The notes below the pieces were generated by a model. That model searched no databases. It was given only the letters and a program-made list of their open reading frames with translations, and was not told the origin of the DNA. Of a stretch of DNA of 64,000 bases, positions 28,090 through 35,320 are shown piece by piece. Source of the stretch: Geothermobacter hydrogeniphilus (GTDB lineage Bacteria; Desulfobacterota; Desulfuromonadia; Desulfuromonadales; Geothermobacteraceae). The stretch lies in assembly GCF_002093115.1 (NCBI RefSeq), contig NZ_NAAD01000005.1:1-64000 (forward strand), read 5' to 3'. Position 1 is the stretch's first letter, and each line of letters opens with the position of its first letter. Position numbers and translations under genes: made by a program.

Positions 28090-29829
28090 ATGGTGGAGAA
28101 TAACGAACTGACTAACCAGGAAGACGAACTGTTGGACAACGAAGAACTGGACGGGATGGAAGAGGAGAGTTTTGCTGAACTCTTTGAAAACAGTCTCAAG
28201 GACCGGGAGATCCGACGCGGCAACGTTGTCGAGGGAACCGTTGTCCAGGTTAATGCCGATGCGGTCATCGTCGATGTCGGCGGCAAGTCCGAGGGCATTA
28301 TTCCAGCCAGCGAATTCGCCGGCGAGGATGGAGCCGCTGATCTCAAGGTCGGCGACACTTTCGATGTCCTCATCGAAAGCACCGAGAACGAGAACGGACT
28401 GATCAGCCTTTCCAAGGAGAAAGCAGACCGCCAGAAGGTCTGGGCGACCCTGGAAGAGGGGGCTGTTGTCGATGGCCGTATCGCTTCCCGCATCAAGGGC
28501 GGGTTGACGGTCGATATCGGAGTCAGCGCGTTTCTGCCCGGATCGCAGGTTGACCTGCGCCCGGTACGCAATCTCGACAAGCTGATCAACGAGACGTTCA
28601 AGTTTAAAATCATCAAGCTGAACAAACGTCGCGGCAATATTGTGCTGTCGCGCCGGGTGTTGCTGGAAGAAGAGCGTGCCAGCCAGCGTACTGAAACCCT
28701 CAAGGTGCTGGAAGAGGGCAAGGTGATGGAGGGTGTTGTCAAGAACCTCACCGATTACGGTGCCTTTATCGATCTCGGCGGCATCGACGGTCTGCTGCAT
28801 ATCACCGATATGTCCTGGGGACGCGTGGCGCACCCTTCCGACATTCTCGGGGTGGGCGACACCATCAATGTCAAGATCCTCAAGTATGATCAGGAGAAAG
28901 AACGTGTTTCTCTCGGCCTGAAGCAGATCGCTCCCGATCCCTGGCTGACCGTGGCCGAAAAGTACGAAATCGGCGCCAAGGTCAAGGGCAAGGTGGTCAG
29001 CCTGACTGATTACGGTTCATTCGTCGAACTCGAAGATGGCGTTGAGGGTCTGATTCATGTTTCCGAGATGAGCTGGACCAAGCGGGTCAAGCACCCGAAC
29101 AAGATTCTCAGCGTCGGCGACGAGGTTGAGTCGGTGGTCCTGGCGGTTGACACCGAAAACCGGCGGATTTCACTCGGCTTGAAACAGATCGAACCGAATC
29201 CCTGGGAAGTCATCGGCGAGAAGTTCCCGATCGGCACCATTATCGAAGGCCAGGTCAAGAATATTACCGATTTCGGTATTTTCGTCGGTGTTGATGAAGG
29301 CATTGACGGTCTGGTGCATATCTCCGATCTTTCCTGGACCAAGCGGGTCAAGCACCCCTCGGAAATGTTCAAGAAAGGTGATACCGTCAAGGCCGTGGTG
29401 CTCAATATTGATCGCGAGAACGAGCGGTTCTCCCTTGGGCTGAAGCAACTCAATGTTGATCCCTGGAGTGAAATCCCGAAGCGTTACGCTCCGGGAACCA
29501 TCATCAGGGGCAAGGTGACCTCGGTGACCGATTTCGGCATCTTCCTCGAGGTCGAGGAAGGGATCGAAGGACTGATCCATGTTTCCGAAATCAGTCACGA
29601 GAAGATCGATTCGCCGAAGGACTTTGCCAAGGTCGGTGACGAGATCGAAACCTGTGTCCTCAATGTTGACACGGTGGATCGTAAAATCGCCCTGTCGATC
29701 AAGCAGCTTGACGAGCAGAAGGAAAAAGCCGAGGTCAACGAGTTCCTCGGCGCGCAGAAGAATGCGACTTCCAATCTCGGTGACCTGCTGCAGGGGGCGT
29801 TTAAATCCAACAAGGATCAGGAAGACTGA
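28090..29829 (+). CDS. rpsA: 30S ribosomal protein S1
   Basis: The 579-residue protein holds six S1 (OB-fold) RNA-binding repeats, the last four marked by recurrent VTDFGIFVxxxEGIEGLIHVSEMSW and VKHPxxxxxxGDxVxxxVLxxDxENxRxSLGLKQ patterns. S1 brings mRNA to the 30S subunit. The start ATG at 28090 follows a G-rich leader (AGGGGGTAAG). The acidic N-terminus (NEELDGMEEES) is typical of the group. A strong terminator follows at 29836-29873. Confidence 0.97.
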   Translation: MVENNELTNQEDELLDNEELDGMEEESFAELFENSLKDREIRRGNVVEGTVVQVNADAVIVDVGGKSEGIIPASEFAGEDGAADLKVGDTFDVLIESTENENGLISLSKEKADRQKVWATLEEGAVVDGRIASRIKGGLTVDIGVSAFLPGSQVDLRPVRNLDKLINETFKFKIIKLNKRRGNIVLSRRVLLEEERASQRTETLKVLEEGKVMEGVVKNLTDYGAFIDLGGIDGLLHITDMSWGRVAHPSDILGVGDTINVKILKYDQEKERVSLGLKQIAPDPWLTVAEKYEIGAKVKGKVVSLTDYGSFVELEDGVEGLIHVSEMSWTKRVKHPNKILSVGDEVESVVLAVDTENRRISLGLKQIEPNPWEVIGEKFPIGTIIEGQVKNITDFGIFVGVDEGIDGLVHISDLSWTKRVKHPSEMFKKGDTVKAVVLNIDRENERFSLGLKQLNVDPWSEIPKRYAPGTIIRGKVTSVTDFGIFLEVEEGIEGLIHVSEISHEKIDSPKDFAKVGDEIETCVLNVDTVDRKIALSIKQLDEQKEKAEVNEFLGAQKNATSNLGDLLQGAFKSNKDQED

Positions 29830-29835
29830 TTCTCC

Positions 29836-29873
29836 TGTCCGCTCCCGCGGTGTTTTTACCGCGGGAGCGGACA
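29836..29873 (+). terminator. Strong terminator hairpin after rpsA
   Basis: TGTCCGCTCCCGCGGT and ACCGCGGGAGCGGACA form a perfect 16-bp stem around GTTTTT, 6 bases after the rpsA stop. The downstream run is only ACCCTTT, but the stem is very stable. Confidence 0.85.
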
Positions 29874-30021
29874 ACCCTTTCTCCATCATGTTTTCGCATG
29901 GTGAATATGGCGTTCTTCGCCGAAATCAGGCCGGTACGCCGGGTCCCGATTCTGGAATCTTTTATTCCGAAAGCGCAATGCGCGTCATGATCACAACAAA
30001 CCATTTCTTCCGGGAGGCGGT

Positions 30022-30912
30022 ATGAAAAAACATCCGTTTTTAATGGCCCTTCTCCTGGTCGGCTGTGTTTTTGTTTTCTTTTTTATCTCGGTGCTGGTTA
30101 TCGCCAGTTTCCTCGGTCGGCCGACGGCCTTCCCGGTTGGAGAAAAAGTGGCGGTGGTCGAACTGCAGGGTGTCATTGACTCTTCCCGTGAGTTGATGGA
30201 GACCATTGTCGATTTCCGCGACGACGACTCGGTGAAGGCCATTGTGCTTCGCATCAACTCTCCAGGAGGGGCTGTCGGTCCTGCCCAGGAGGTTTACGAG
30301 GAGATCAAAAAAGCAGCCAAGGTCAAGCCGGTTGTTGTCTCCATGGGGTCCGTGGCGGCTTCCGGCGGTTATTATGTGGCGGTTCCGGCACAACGCATTC
30401 TGGCCAATCCCGGGACCATTACCGGTAGCATCGGCGTCATTATGCAGTTCACCAATTTTGAGGAACTGCTGGCAAAAATCGGCCTCAAGAGTGAGGTGGT
30501 CAAAAGCGGAAGCCTGAAGGATATCGGTTCTTCGACCCGCCCGATGACTGAGCAGGATCGACAGGTCCTGCAGGGATTGATCGACGATGTTCACCAGCAG
30601 TTTATGACGGCGGTTGCCGAAGGCCGGAAAATGGATCTGAAAAAGGTCAAAGCTCTGGCCGATGGTCGGATTTTCACCGGTCGCCAGGCTCTTCAGGCCG
30701 GTCTGGTTGATGAACTCGGCAATCTCCAGGATGCCATTGCCATTGCCGGCAAGCTCGGCGGTATTGAGGGTAAGCCGCAAGTTATCTATCCCCCCCGGGT
30801 CCAATCAGGGGTTCTGAATTATCTTTTCGAAGAAGGTACGTCCCAGGTGCGGCGGGTCTTGTCGCGTTCCAGCCTGTCCGGCCTGCAGTTTCTTTGGACT
30901 GGAATTGAATAG
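30022..30912 (+). CDS. sppA: Signal peptide peptidase SppA (S49 family)
   Basis: The 296-residue short-form SppA has one N-terminal transmembrane helix (about 7-30). The Ser nucleophile is in SVAASGGYY (Ser114) and the general-base Lys in SGSLKDIGS (Lys166); RINSPGGAVG and ANPGTITGSIGVI are also conserved. It degrades cleaved signal peptides in the inner membrane, with the catalytic domain on the periplasmic side. A GGGAGG site precedes the ATG. ihfB follows after 9 bases. Confidence 0.93.
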   Translation: MKKHPFLMALLLVGCVFVFFFISVLVIASFLGRPTAFPVGEKVAVVELQGVIDSSRELMETIVDFRDDDSVKAIVLRINSPGGAVGPAQEVYEEIKKAAKVKPVVVSMGSVAASGGYYVAVPAQRILANPGTITGSIGVIMQFTNFEELLAKIGLKSEVVKSGSLKDIGSSTRPMTEQDRQVLQGLIDDVHQQFMTAVAEGRKMDLKKVKALADGRIFTGRQALQAGLVDELGNLQDAIAIAGKLGGIEGKPQVIYPPRVQSGVLNYLFEEGTSQVRRVLSRSSLSGLQFLWTGIE

Positions 30913-30921
30913 GAGGTTTTC

Positions 30922-31209
30922 ATGACCAAGAGTGAATTGATTGAAAGGTTGTCTTATAATGCCGGAGATCTGAACAAGAAGGAAGCCGAAGTGGTCGTCA
31001 ATACGATTTTCGACAGCATCGGCAATGCCCTGGTAAAGGGAGACCGGGTGGAGATTCGCGGCTTCGGGTCATTTACCGTCCGCGAGCGTGAAGCCCGCGA
31101 AGCACGCAATCCGAAAAGTGGCGAGGTGGTTTCAATTCCCGCCAAGAAGACGCCGTTTTTCAAAACCGGCAAGGAGCTTCGCGCCCGGGTTAATAACGGC
31201 TCGGTCTGA
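30922..31209 (+). CDS. ihfB: Integration host factor beta-type DNA-bending protein
   Basis: The 95-residue HU/IHF-family protein starts MTKSELIERL, as IHF-beta proteins do, and has the DNA-binding arm with GFGSFTVREREAREARNPKSGEVV followed by IPAKKTPFFKTGKELR. It bends DNA as a homo- or heterodimer and acts in recombination, replication and transcription. A strong AGGAGG site precedes the ATG. Its position after rpsA and sppA agrees with the rpsA-ihfB linkage known in proteobacteria. Confidence 0.9.
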   Translation: MTKSELIERLSYNAGDLNKKEAEVVVNTIFDSIGNALVKGDRVEIRGFGSFTVREREAREARNPKSGEVVSIPAKKTPFFKTGKELRARVNNGSV

Positions 31210-31241
31210 GATAGCTGGTGCCGTTTCGCAGTCAAACGCAG

Positions 31242-31280
31242 CAGAGGCTCCGTGGTCAGACCACGGGGCCTCTGTTGTTT
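31242..31280 (+). terminator. Rho-independent terminator after ihfB
   Basis: CAGAGGCTCCGTGG and CCACGGGGCCTCTG pair around TCAGA with one imperfect position, followed by TTGTTTT. It lies about 33 bases past the ihfB stop. Confidence 0.88.
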
Positions 31281-31561
31281 TCCGGGATGCCGATCGCGCC
31301 CAGGCTATGAGCCTGTACTGACTGGCCGGGCTCGCGATCCGCTTCAGGCTGCCCATCGATTGTTATGGGTTTGCTCACCACGAACCGACAGAGCGGTTGC
31401 CGAACTGTTCGTTGGTCATGGCCTCAGACAGCGTGTCGTACATCCCAGAATATGCTGATCATGTGTACCTAATCTATCACAGGGTTGATGGTTGTCAAAG
31501 CCTGCATGCGAAAAAGAATCTCGGCATCCAGAAACGATGATCCGCTGGAGTTTTCGTGGCC
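31281..31561. other. Intergenic region with no recognised feature
   Basis: About 280 bases lie between the ihfB terminator and the pseudouridine synthase gene. No coding frame with family character, tRNA shape or repeat of the described families was seen. A promoter for the downstream gene should lie here but no clear consensus stands out. Confidence 0.4.
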
Positions 31562-32548
31562 ATGAATTTTTCAGAGAATGATGTTCCGGGCGAGCGGCAA
31601 CGGCAGCATTTCAAGCGTATTGTTTCCGTTGCGGAAGACAGCCTGCGGATCGACCAGTACCTGTCGGCGGTCCTGCCGCAATTCAGTCGCGGTTTCTGGA
31701 AAAAGGTGCTGACCACCGGTTCCGTCCATGTCGATGGTCGCAGGGTCAGCCAGTGTTCACGATCTGTCCGGACCGGGCAGCGGGTTGAGGTTTTCCTGGA
31801 CGGCCTGCCGCTTGAAAAGCACCTGATTGATGCGCGACAGGTCCTGTTTGAAGATGAAAACCTGCTGGTTCTCAACAAGCCGGCGGGGCTTGATACCCAG
31901 CCGACTCCGTCCCGGTTTCAGGGCACTCTCTACCAGGGCATTCTTGATTATCTCGGTCGCGGCAAGGGGGCCGGCCGCCGACCCGAGATCGGCATGGTGC
32001 AGCGTCTTGACCGTGACACGTCCGGAGTCATCGCTTTTTCGATTCATCCCCGGGCTCACCGGTCTCTCAGCGAGCAGTTCCGGCATCACAAAATCCGCAA
32101 AACCTACCTCGCCCTGGTTTCCGGCAAGCTTGAAAATGAACAGGGTGAATTCAAATCCAACCTCGCTAAAATCAGGGCCATCAACAGGGTGCGCTCGGTT
32201 GCGCGCGGCGGCAAGCCGGCCCTGACCCGCTATCGCCTGGTCCTCGCTGCCGGTGGGGTTTCCCTGGTGGAGGTGGAACTGGTTACCGGTCGCATGCATC
32301 AGATCCGGGCCCATTTTTCCGAAGCGGGCCATCCTCTTTGCGGAGACATCCGCTACGACGGTGTTGGCCGTCTCCATGGTCTCGATATCCCCGGGCAGTT
32401 GCTTCACTCCTGGAAGCTGAGTCTGGCGCACCCCGTGACAGGGCAGGCCCTCGACCTGAAGGCGCCTCTCCCTCGCGACTGGTTGCCCCTGCTTGAAGCC
32501 TGTGGTTTTCCTGCCGCGATGCTGCGCAACCTTGTGGCCTCCGATTGA
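31562..32548 (+). CDS. RluA-family 23S rRNA/tRNA pseudouridine synthase
   Basis: The 328-residue product has an N-terminal S4 RNA-binding domain (about 20-85) and an RluA-type catalytic domain with the Asp-containing motif IGMVQRLDRDTSGV, plus GRMHQIRAHFSEAGHPLCGD and a C-terminal LLHSWKLSLAHPVTG. It isomerises uridine to pseudouridine in structured RNA. Whether it corresponds to RluD, RluC or another member cannot be fixed by eye. A GTG two codons upstream of the ATG at 31562 is a possible alternative start. Confidence 0.88.
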   Translation: MNFSENDVPGERQRQHFKRIVSVAEDSLRIDQYLSAVLPQFSRGFWKKVLTTGSVHVDGRRVSQCSRSVRTGQRVEVFLDGLPLEKHLIDARQVLFEDENLLVLNKPAGLDTQPTPSRFQGTLYQGILDYLGRGKGAGRRPEIGMVQRLDRDTSGVIAFSIHPRAHRSLSEQFRHHKIRKTYLALVSGKLENEQGEFKSNLAKIRAINRVRSVARGGKPALTRYRLVLAAGGVSLVEVELVTGRMHQIRAHFSEAGHPLCGDIRYDGVGRLHGLDIPGQLLHSWKLSLAHPVTGQALDLKAPLPRDWLPLLEACGFPAAMLRNLVASD

Positions 32549-32589
32549 GTCGTTGCGCGCGGCATCGTGAATCGCTAGTATAGCTTTCA

Positions 32590-32751
32590 CCTGAATCCGT
32601 GAGTCCCTTGTCGGCGGACAGCACAAGTCATTGATCTGCCTGAGCTTCCCAAAAATCACCAGCGAACCTGTGGGTGCGCTTCAGATTTTTGAAAATCTCA
32701 TTCAGGCCAAGCACTTGCACTCTTCATCCACCCGGGACTCACTGATTCAGG
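32590..32751 (+). repeat. Palindromic family A, full-length copy
   Basis: This 162-bp element has tips CCTGAATCCGTGAG and GACTCACTGATTCAGG and a central AGCGAACCTGTGGGTGCGCT. The two halves are complementary along almost their whole length. It lies between the pseudouridine synthase gene and lgt, ending 32 bases before the lgt start. Confidence 0.96.
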
Positions 32752-32783
32752 TTTCACCTTTTCCCACATCTCTCGGAGTCGAC

Positions 32784-33566
32784 ATGCTGCGTTATCCTGA
32801 AATCGATCCCGTGCTGGTTCACATCGGCCCGCTGGCGGTGCGTTGGTACGGATTGATGTACCTGCTTGGTTTTCTGGCATCCTACGTCCTGATTCGGACC
32901 CTGGCACGACGCCGCGGCCTTGACCTGGATGCCGATGCCGTTTCGGACCTGCTCTTTTATGCTGTGATCGGAGTGATTCTGGGCGGCCGTTTCGGCTATG
33001 TGCTTTTCTACAACGCCCCCTATTTTCTGCACCACCCGTTGCAGGTCTTTGCCGTCTGGCAGGGGGGGATGAGTTTTCACGGTGGCCTGCTTGGTGTGAT
33101 CTGCGCCGCGGTGCTGTTCTGTCGTCGACGCAAGTTGCCGATATTGCTGACCGGCGATATCCTGACCACCAGCGCCACCGTCGGACTCGGGTTGGGACGG
33201 CTCGGCAATTTTATCAACGGTGAACTCTGGGGGCGGGTGACCGATGTTCCCTGGGGCATGGTGTTTCCCCAGGCCGGTCCGATGCCTCGTCATCCGAGTC
33301 AGCTTTATGAATTTCTGCTTGAAGGGGTGCTGCTTTTCTGTCTGCTGTGGTGGCTGCACCGGAGACATGCTCCCGCCGGGGTTCCCTTCTTTACGTTTTT
33401 TCTCGGCTATGGCTGTTTCCGTTTTCTGGTGGAGTTTTTTCGGCAGCCGGATGAGCAGCTCGGGTTTCTCTGGGGCGGTGCCACCATGGGCCAGCTGTTG
33501 TCGCTGCCGATGATTGTCTTCGGGCTGGTCGGACTGATCATGGTGCTGCGAAGGAACAATGCATGA
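32784..33566 (+). CDS. lgt: Prolipoprotein diacylglyceryl transferase
   Basis: The 260-residue, seven-helix inner-membrane enzyme transfers diacylglycerol from phosphatidylglycerol to the lipobox Cys of prolipoproteins. Family signatures are GGRFGYVLFY, MSFHGGLLG, the core GRLGNFINGELWGR and HPSQLYE near the C-terminal third. The ATG at 32784 has CGGAG upstream; longer in-frame reading through the palindromic repeat is not a real extension. Several lipoproteins in this window (18041, 39149, 40858, 41642, 44295) are its expected substrates. The stop overlaps the next start (ATGA). Confidence 0.95.
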   Translation: MLRYPEIDPVLVHIGPLAVRWYGLMYLLGFLASYVLIRTLARRRGLDLDADAVSDLLFYAVIGVILGGRFGYVLFYNAPYFLHHPLQVFAVWQGGMSFHGGLLGVICAAVLFCRRRKLPILLTGDILTTSATVGLGLGRLGNFINGELWGRVTDVPWGMVFPQAGPMPRHPSQLYEFLLEGVLLFCLLWWLHRRHAPAGVPFFTFFLGYGCFRFLVEFFRQPDEQLGFLWGGATMGQLLSLPMIVFGLVGLIMVLRRNNA

Positions 33567-34228
33567 GTGCGGTTGACGGGGTCATCTTCGATTGTGACGG
33601 GGTGCTTTTTTCCAGTCATGACGCCAACCTGGCCTATTACAATCTCGTATTGCAGCAGCTTGGCGCGGCCCCGGTGCTGCCTGACCAGGAAGAGCGTGCC
33701 CGCCTTTGTCATACGGCCGCGAGTCCCGAAGTTTTTCGGCAGTTGCTGGGGGAGGACCGGGTGGAAGAGGCCCTTTCCCTGGCTTCGCGGGTTGATTATC
33801 GGCAGTTTCTGCATTTGATGCATCCGGAACCGGACATGGTCGAAACAGTGCGGCTGCTGGCGGCAAGGCTGCCGTTGGCCATTGCGACCAACCGGGGGAA
33901 CAGCATGCCTGAAATTCTGCGTCATTTCGGCCTGGAGGATTATTTTCAGGTGGTTGTGACCAGTCGGGATGTCGCTCGGCCCAAACCGGCGCCGGACATG
34001 CTGCATCTGGCCGCCGACCGGCTCGCGACACCGCCACGACGGCTGTTGTTTGTCGGGGATTCGTCGCTTGATCAGCAGGCGGCTGTCGCCGCCGGAGTTC
34101 GTTTCGTCGCCTACCGTAATCCGGCCGAAGGGGACTGGAACATCGACTGCCTCAGCCGATTGATTGAGATCGTCTCCGGTCTGGGAGTGGCATGTCGTTC
34201 TTTGCCGGGGGTCAGTGCAGGGATTTGA
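33563..34228 (+). CDS. HAD-superfamily phosphatase (phosphoglycolate phosphatase-like)
   Basis: The 221-residue product has HAD motif I DGVIFDCDGVLF with the nucleophile Asp near residue 10, motif II IATNRG, motif III Lys in RPKPAPDML and motif IV LFVGDSSLDQQAA. A helical cap lies between motifs I and II. It probably dephosphorylates a small phosphorylated metabolite; the substrate is not evident. Its ATG overlaps the lgt stop, and its 3' end overlaps the convergent anti-sigma-factor-like gene by 17 bases. Confidence 0.85.
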   Translation: MSAVDGVIFDCDGVLFSSHDANLAYYNLVLQQLGAAPVLPDQEERARLCHTAASPEVFRQLLGEDRVEEALSLASRVDYRQFLHLMHPEPDMVETVRLLAARLPLAIATNRGNSMPEILRHFGLEDYFQVVVTSRDVARPKPAPDMLHLAADRLATPPRRLLFVGDSSLDQQAAVAAGVRFVAYRNPAEGDWNIDCLSRLIEIVSGLGVACRSLPGVSAGI

Positions 34229-34634
34229 TCATCTCCAGAACGTGACCGTCCTTCAATCGTTTGTAGGTGACTTCATCCATCAGTGAGCGGATGATATAGA
34301 CCCCTCGTCCGTGCTCATCCAGGTATTTCAGCTCCGGACTCGGCAGTCTGGTGATGTCGAACCCTTCTCCCTGATCGTAGACTCTGATGTGCAGTTTCTG
34401 GTCTTTGATGTAGATGGAGATGTGGATTTCCTTGTCGGGATCATCGTCGTTGGCATGACGGATGGCATTGCTGATCGCCTCGGTCAGAACCAGGTTGATA
34501 TGATAGGCAAGCTCCTCCCGGTCCCCCTTGAAGCGTTTCAGGGTACGGGCGATATCCTCGCCGATCTTGCCGATCAGCCCCAGGTAGCGGGTCTGGTTGG
34601 GAACCTTGATGTCGACTTCGAGCTTGTCAGTCAT
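34212..34634 (-). CDS. RsbW/SpoIIAB-like serine kinase (anti-sigma factor-type HATPase)
   Basis: The 140-residue single-domain GHKL ATPase has the N-box LTEAISNAIRHAND, G1 box VYDQGEGFD and G2 box GRGVYIIRSLMDEV. Proteins of this type bind and inhibit a partner (often a sigma factor) and phosphorylate a STAS antagonist on Ser or Thr. The STAS gene is 54 bases upstream and a PP2C phosphatase fused to a transporter is the next gene beyond it, so all three parts of a partner switch are together. No sigma factor gene is in view. The final target is therefore unknown and could be a different protein. Confidence 0.88.
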   Translation of the reverse strand: MTDKLEVDIKVPNQTRYLGLIGKIGEDIARTLKRFKGDREELAYHINLVLTEAISNAIRHANDDDPDKEIHISIYIKDQKLHIRVYDQGEGFDITRLPSPELKYLDEHGRGVYIIRSLMDEVTYKRLKDGHVLEMIKSLH

Positions 34635-34688
34635 GATTGCCTGGAAAAGGGCGGAGCGGTTTTTGCGGTCGATCCGCCCGTCAATGGT

Positions 34689-35027
34689 CTATTCAAAACT
34701 GGCCAGTGCTTCTTCACTGTCCGGAAAAATTTCGAACACCCGGTGAAGCCGGGTCAGTTCGAACATCGACTTGACCTGGGGTTGCAGTCCGCAGAGTTTG
34801 AGACTGCCGTTGCGGGCGCTGGCGTTCTTGAAGCCGGAAACCAGCGATCCAAGCCCTGAGGAATCAACAAAACGGACGTCGACCAGGTTGACCACCAGGT
34901 TGTTTTTGCCTTCCTCGAAGAGGTTGAGCATCTGGTTCTTCAACTCACCGCTGTTGTGGGCATCGAGGCGTTCTTCCTTGACCTGGATCAGCACAACATT
35001 GTCTTTTTCTTCAATCTGAACGATCAT
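34689..35027 (-). CDS. STAS-domain anti-anti-sigma factor (RsbV/SpoIIAA-like)
   Basis: The 112-residue product is a complete STAS domain with the phosphorylation-site segment FVDSSGLGSLVSGFKNA (Ser residues near 58-59) and a VNLVDVRF strand before it. Phosphorylated and unphosphorylated forms would bind the neighbouring kinase with different affinity. A strong AAGGAGAG site lies before the ATG. A full-length family-A palindrome separates it from the phosphatase gene upstream, so it may have its own transcript or depend on read-through. Confidence 0.9.
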   Translation of the reverse strand: MIVQIEEKDNVVLIQVKEERLDAHNSGELKNQMLNLFEEGKNNLVVNLVDVRFVDSSGLGSLVSGFKNASARNGSLKLCGLQPQVKSMFELTRLHRVFEIFPDSEEALASFE

Positions 35028-35048
35028 TGCATCTCTCCTTGCTTAGTA

Positions 35049-35211
35049 CCTGAATTCAGTGCGTCCCTTGTCGGCGGTGAGTACAAGTCACTGATCTGCC
35101 TGAGCTTCCCCAAAATCACCAGCGAACCTGTGGGTGCGCTTCAGATTTCTGGAAATCTCATTCAGCCCAGGCACCTGCACTCTCCATCCAACAGGAACCC
35201 ACTGATTCAGG
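35049..35211 (+). repeat. Palindromic family A, full-length copy
   Basis: The 163-bp element has slightly altered tips (CCTGAATTCAGTGCG and CCCACTGATTCAGG) and the conserved centre CAGCGAACCTGTGGGTGCGC. It lies between the STAS gene and the transporter-phosphatase gene of the partner-switch cluster. Confidence 0.95.
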
Positions 35212-35320
35212 TAGTATTGTTCAATGGTTATCTCTCGCATTTCGCACTCCACCTAGCATACCACAAAGCTTTCATTTGTGCTTTGCTTCAGCGGGTAAGG
35301 GCTGTTTCAGCTGTATGCCG

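Noticed and set aside
31210-31561. Possible structured RNA after ihfB
   Set aside because: Apart from the clear terminator no tRNA, riboswitch or conserved fold could be recognised.
32631-32760. Recurring open frames with identical peptides through several intergenic gaps (for example beginning Met-Ile-Cys-Leu-Ser-Phe-Pro-Lys)
   Set aside because: They are translations of the family-A palindrome in either orientation; lengths vary with flanking sequence and there is no ribosome binding site, so they are not genes. Apparent N-terminal extensions of lgt and pheA arise from them.
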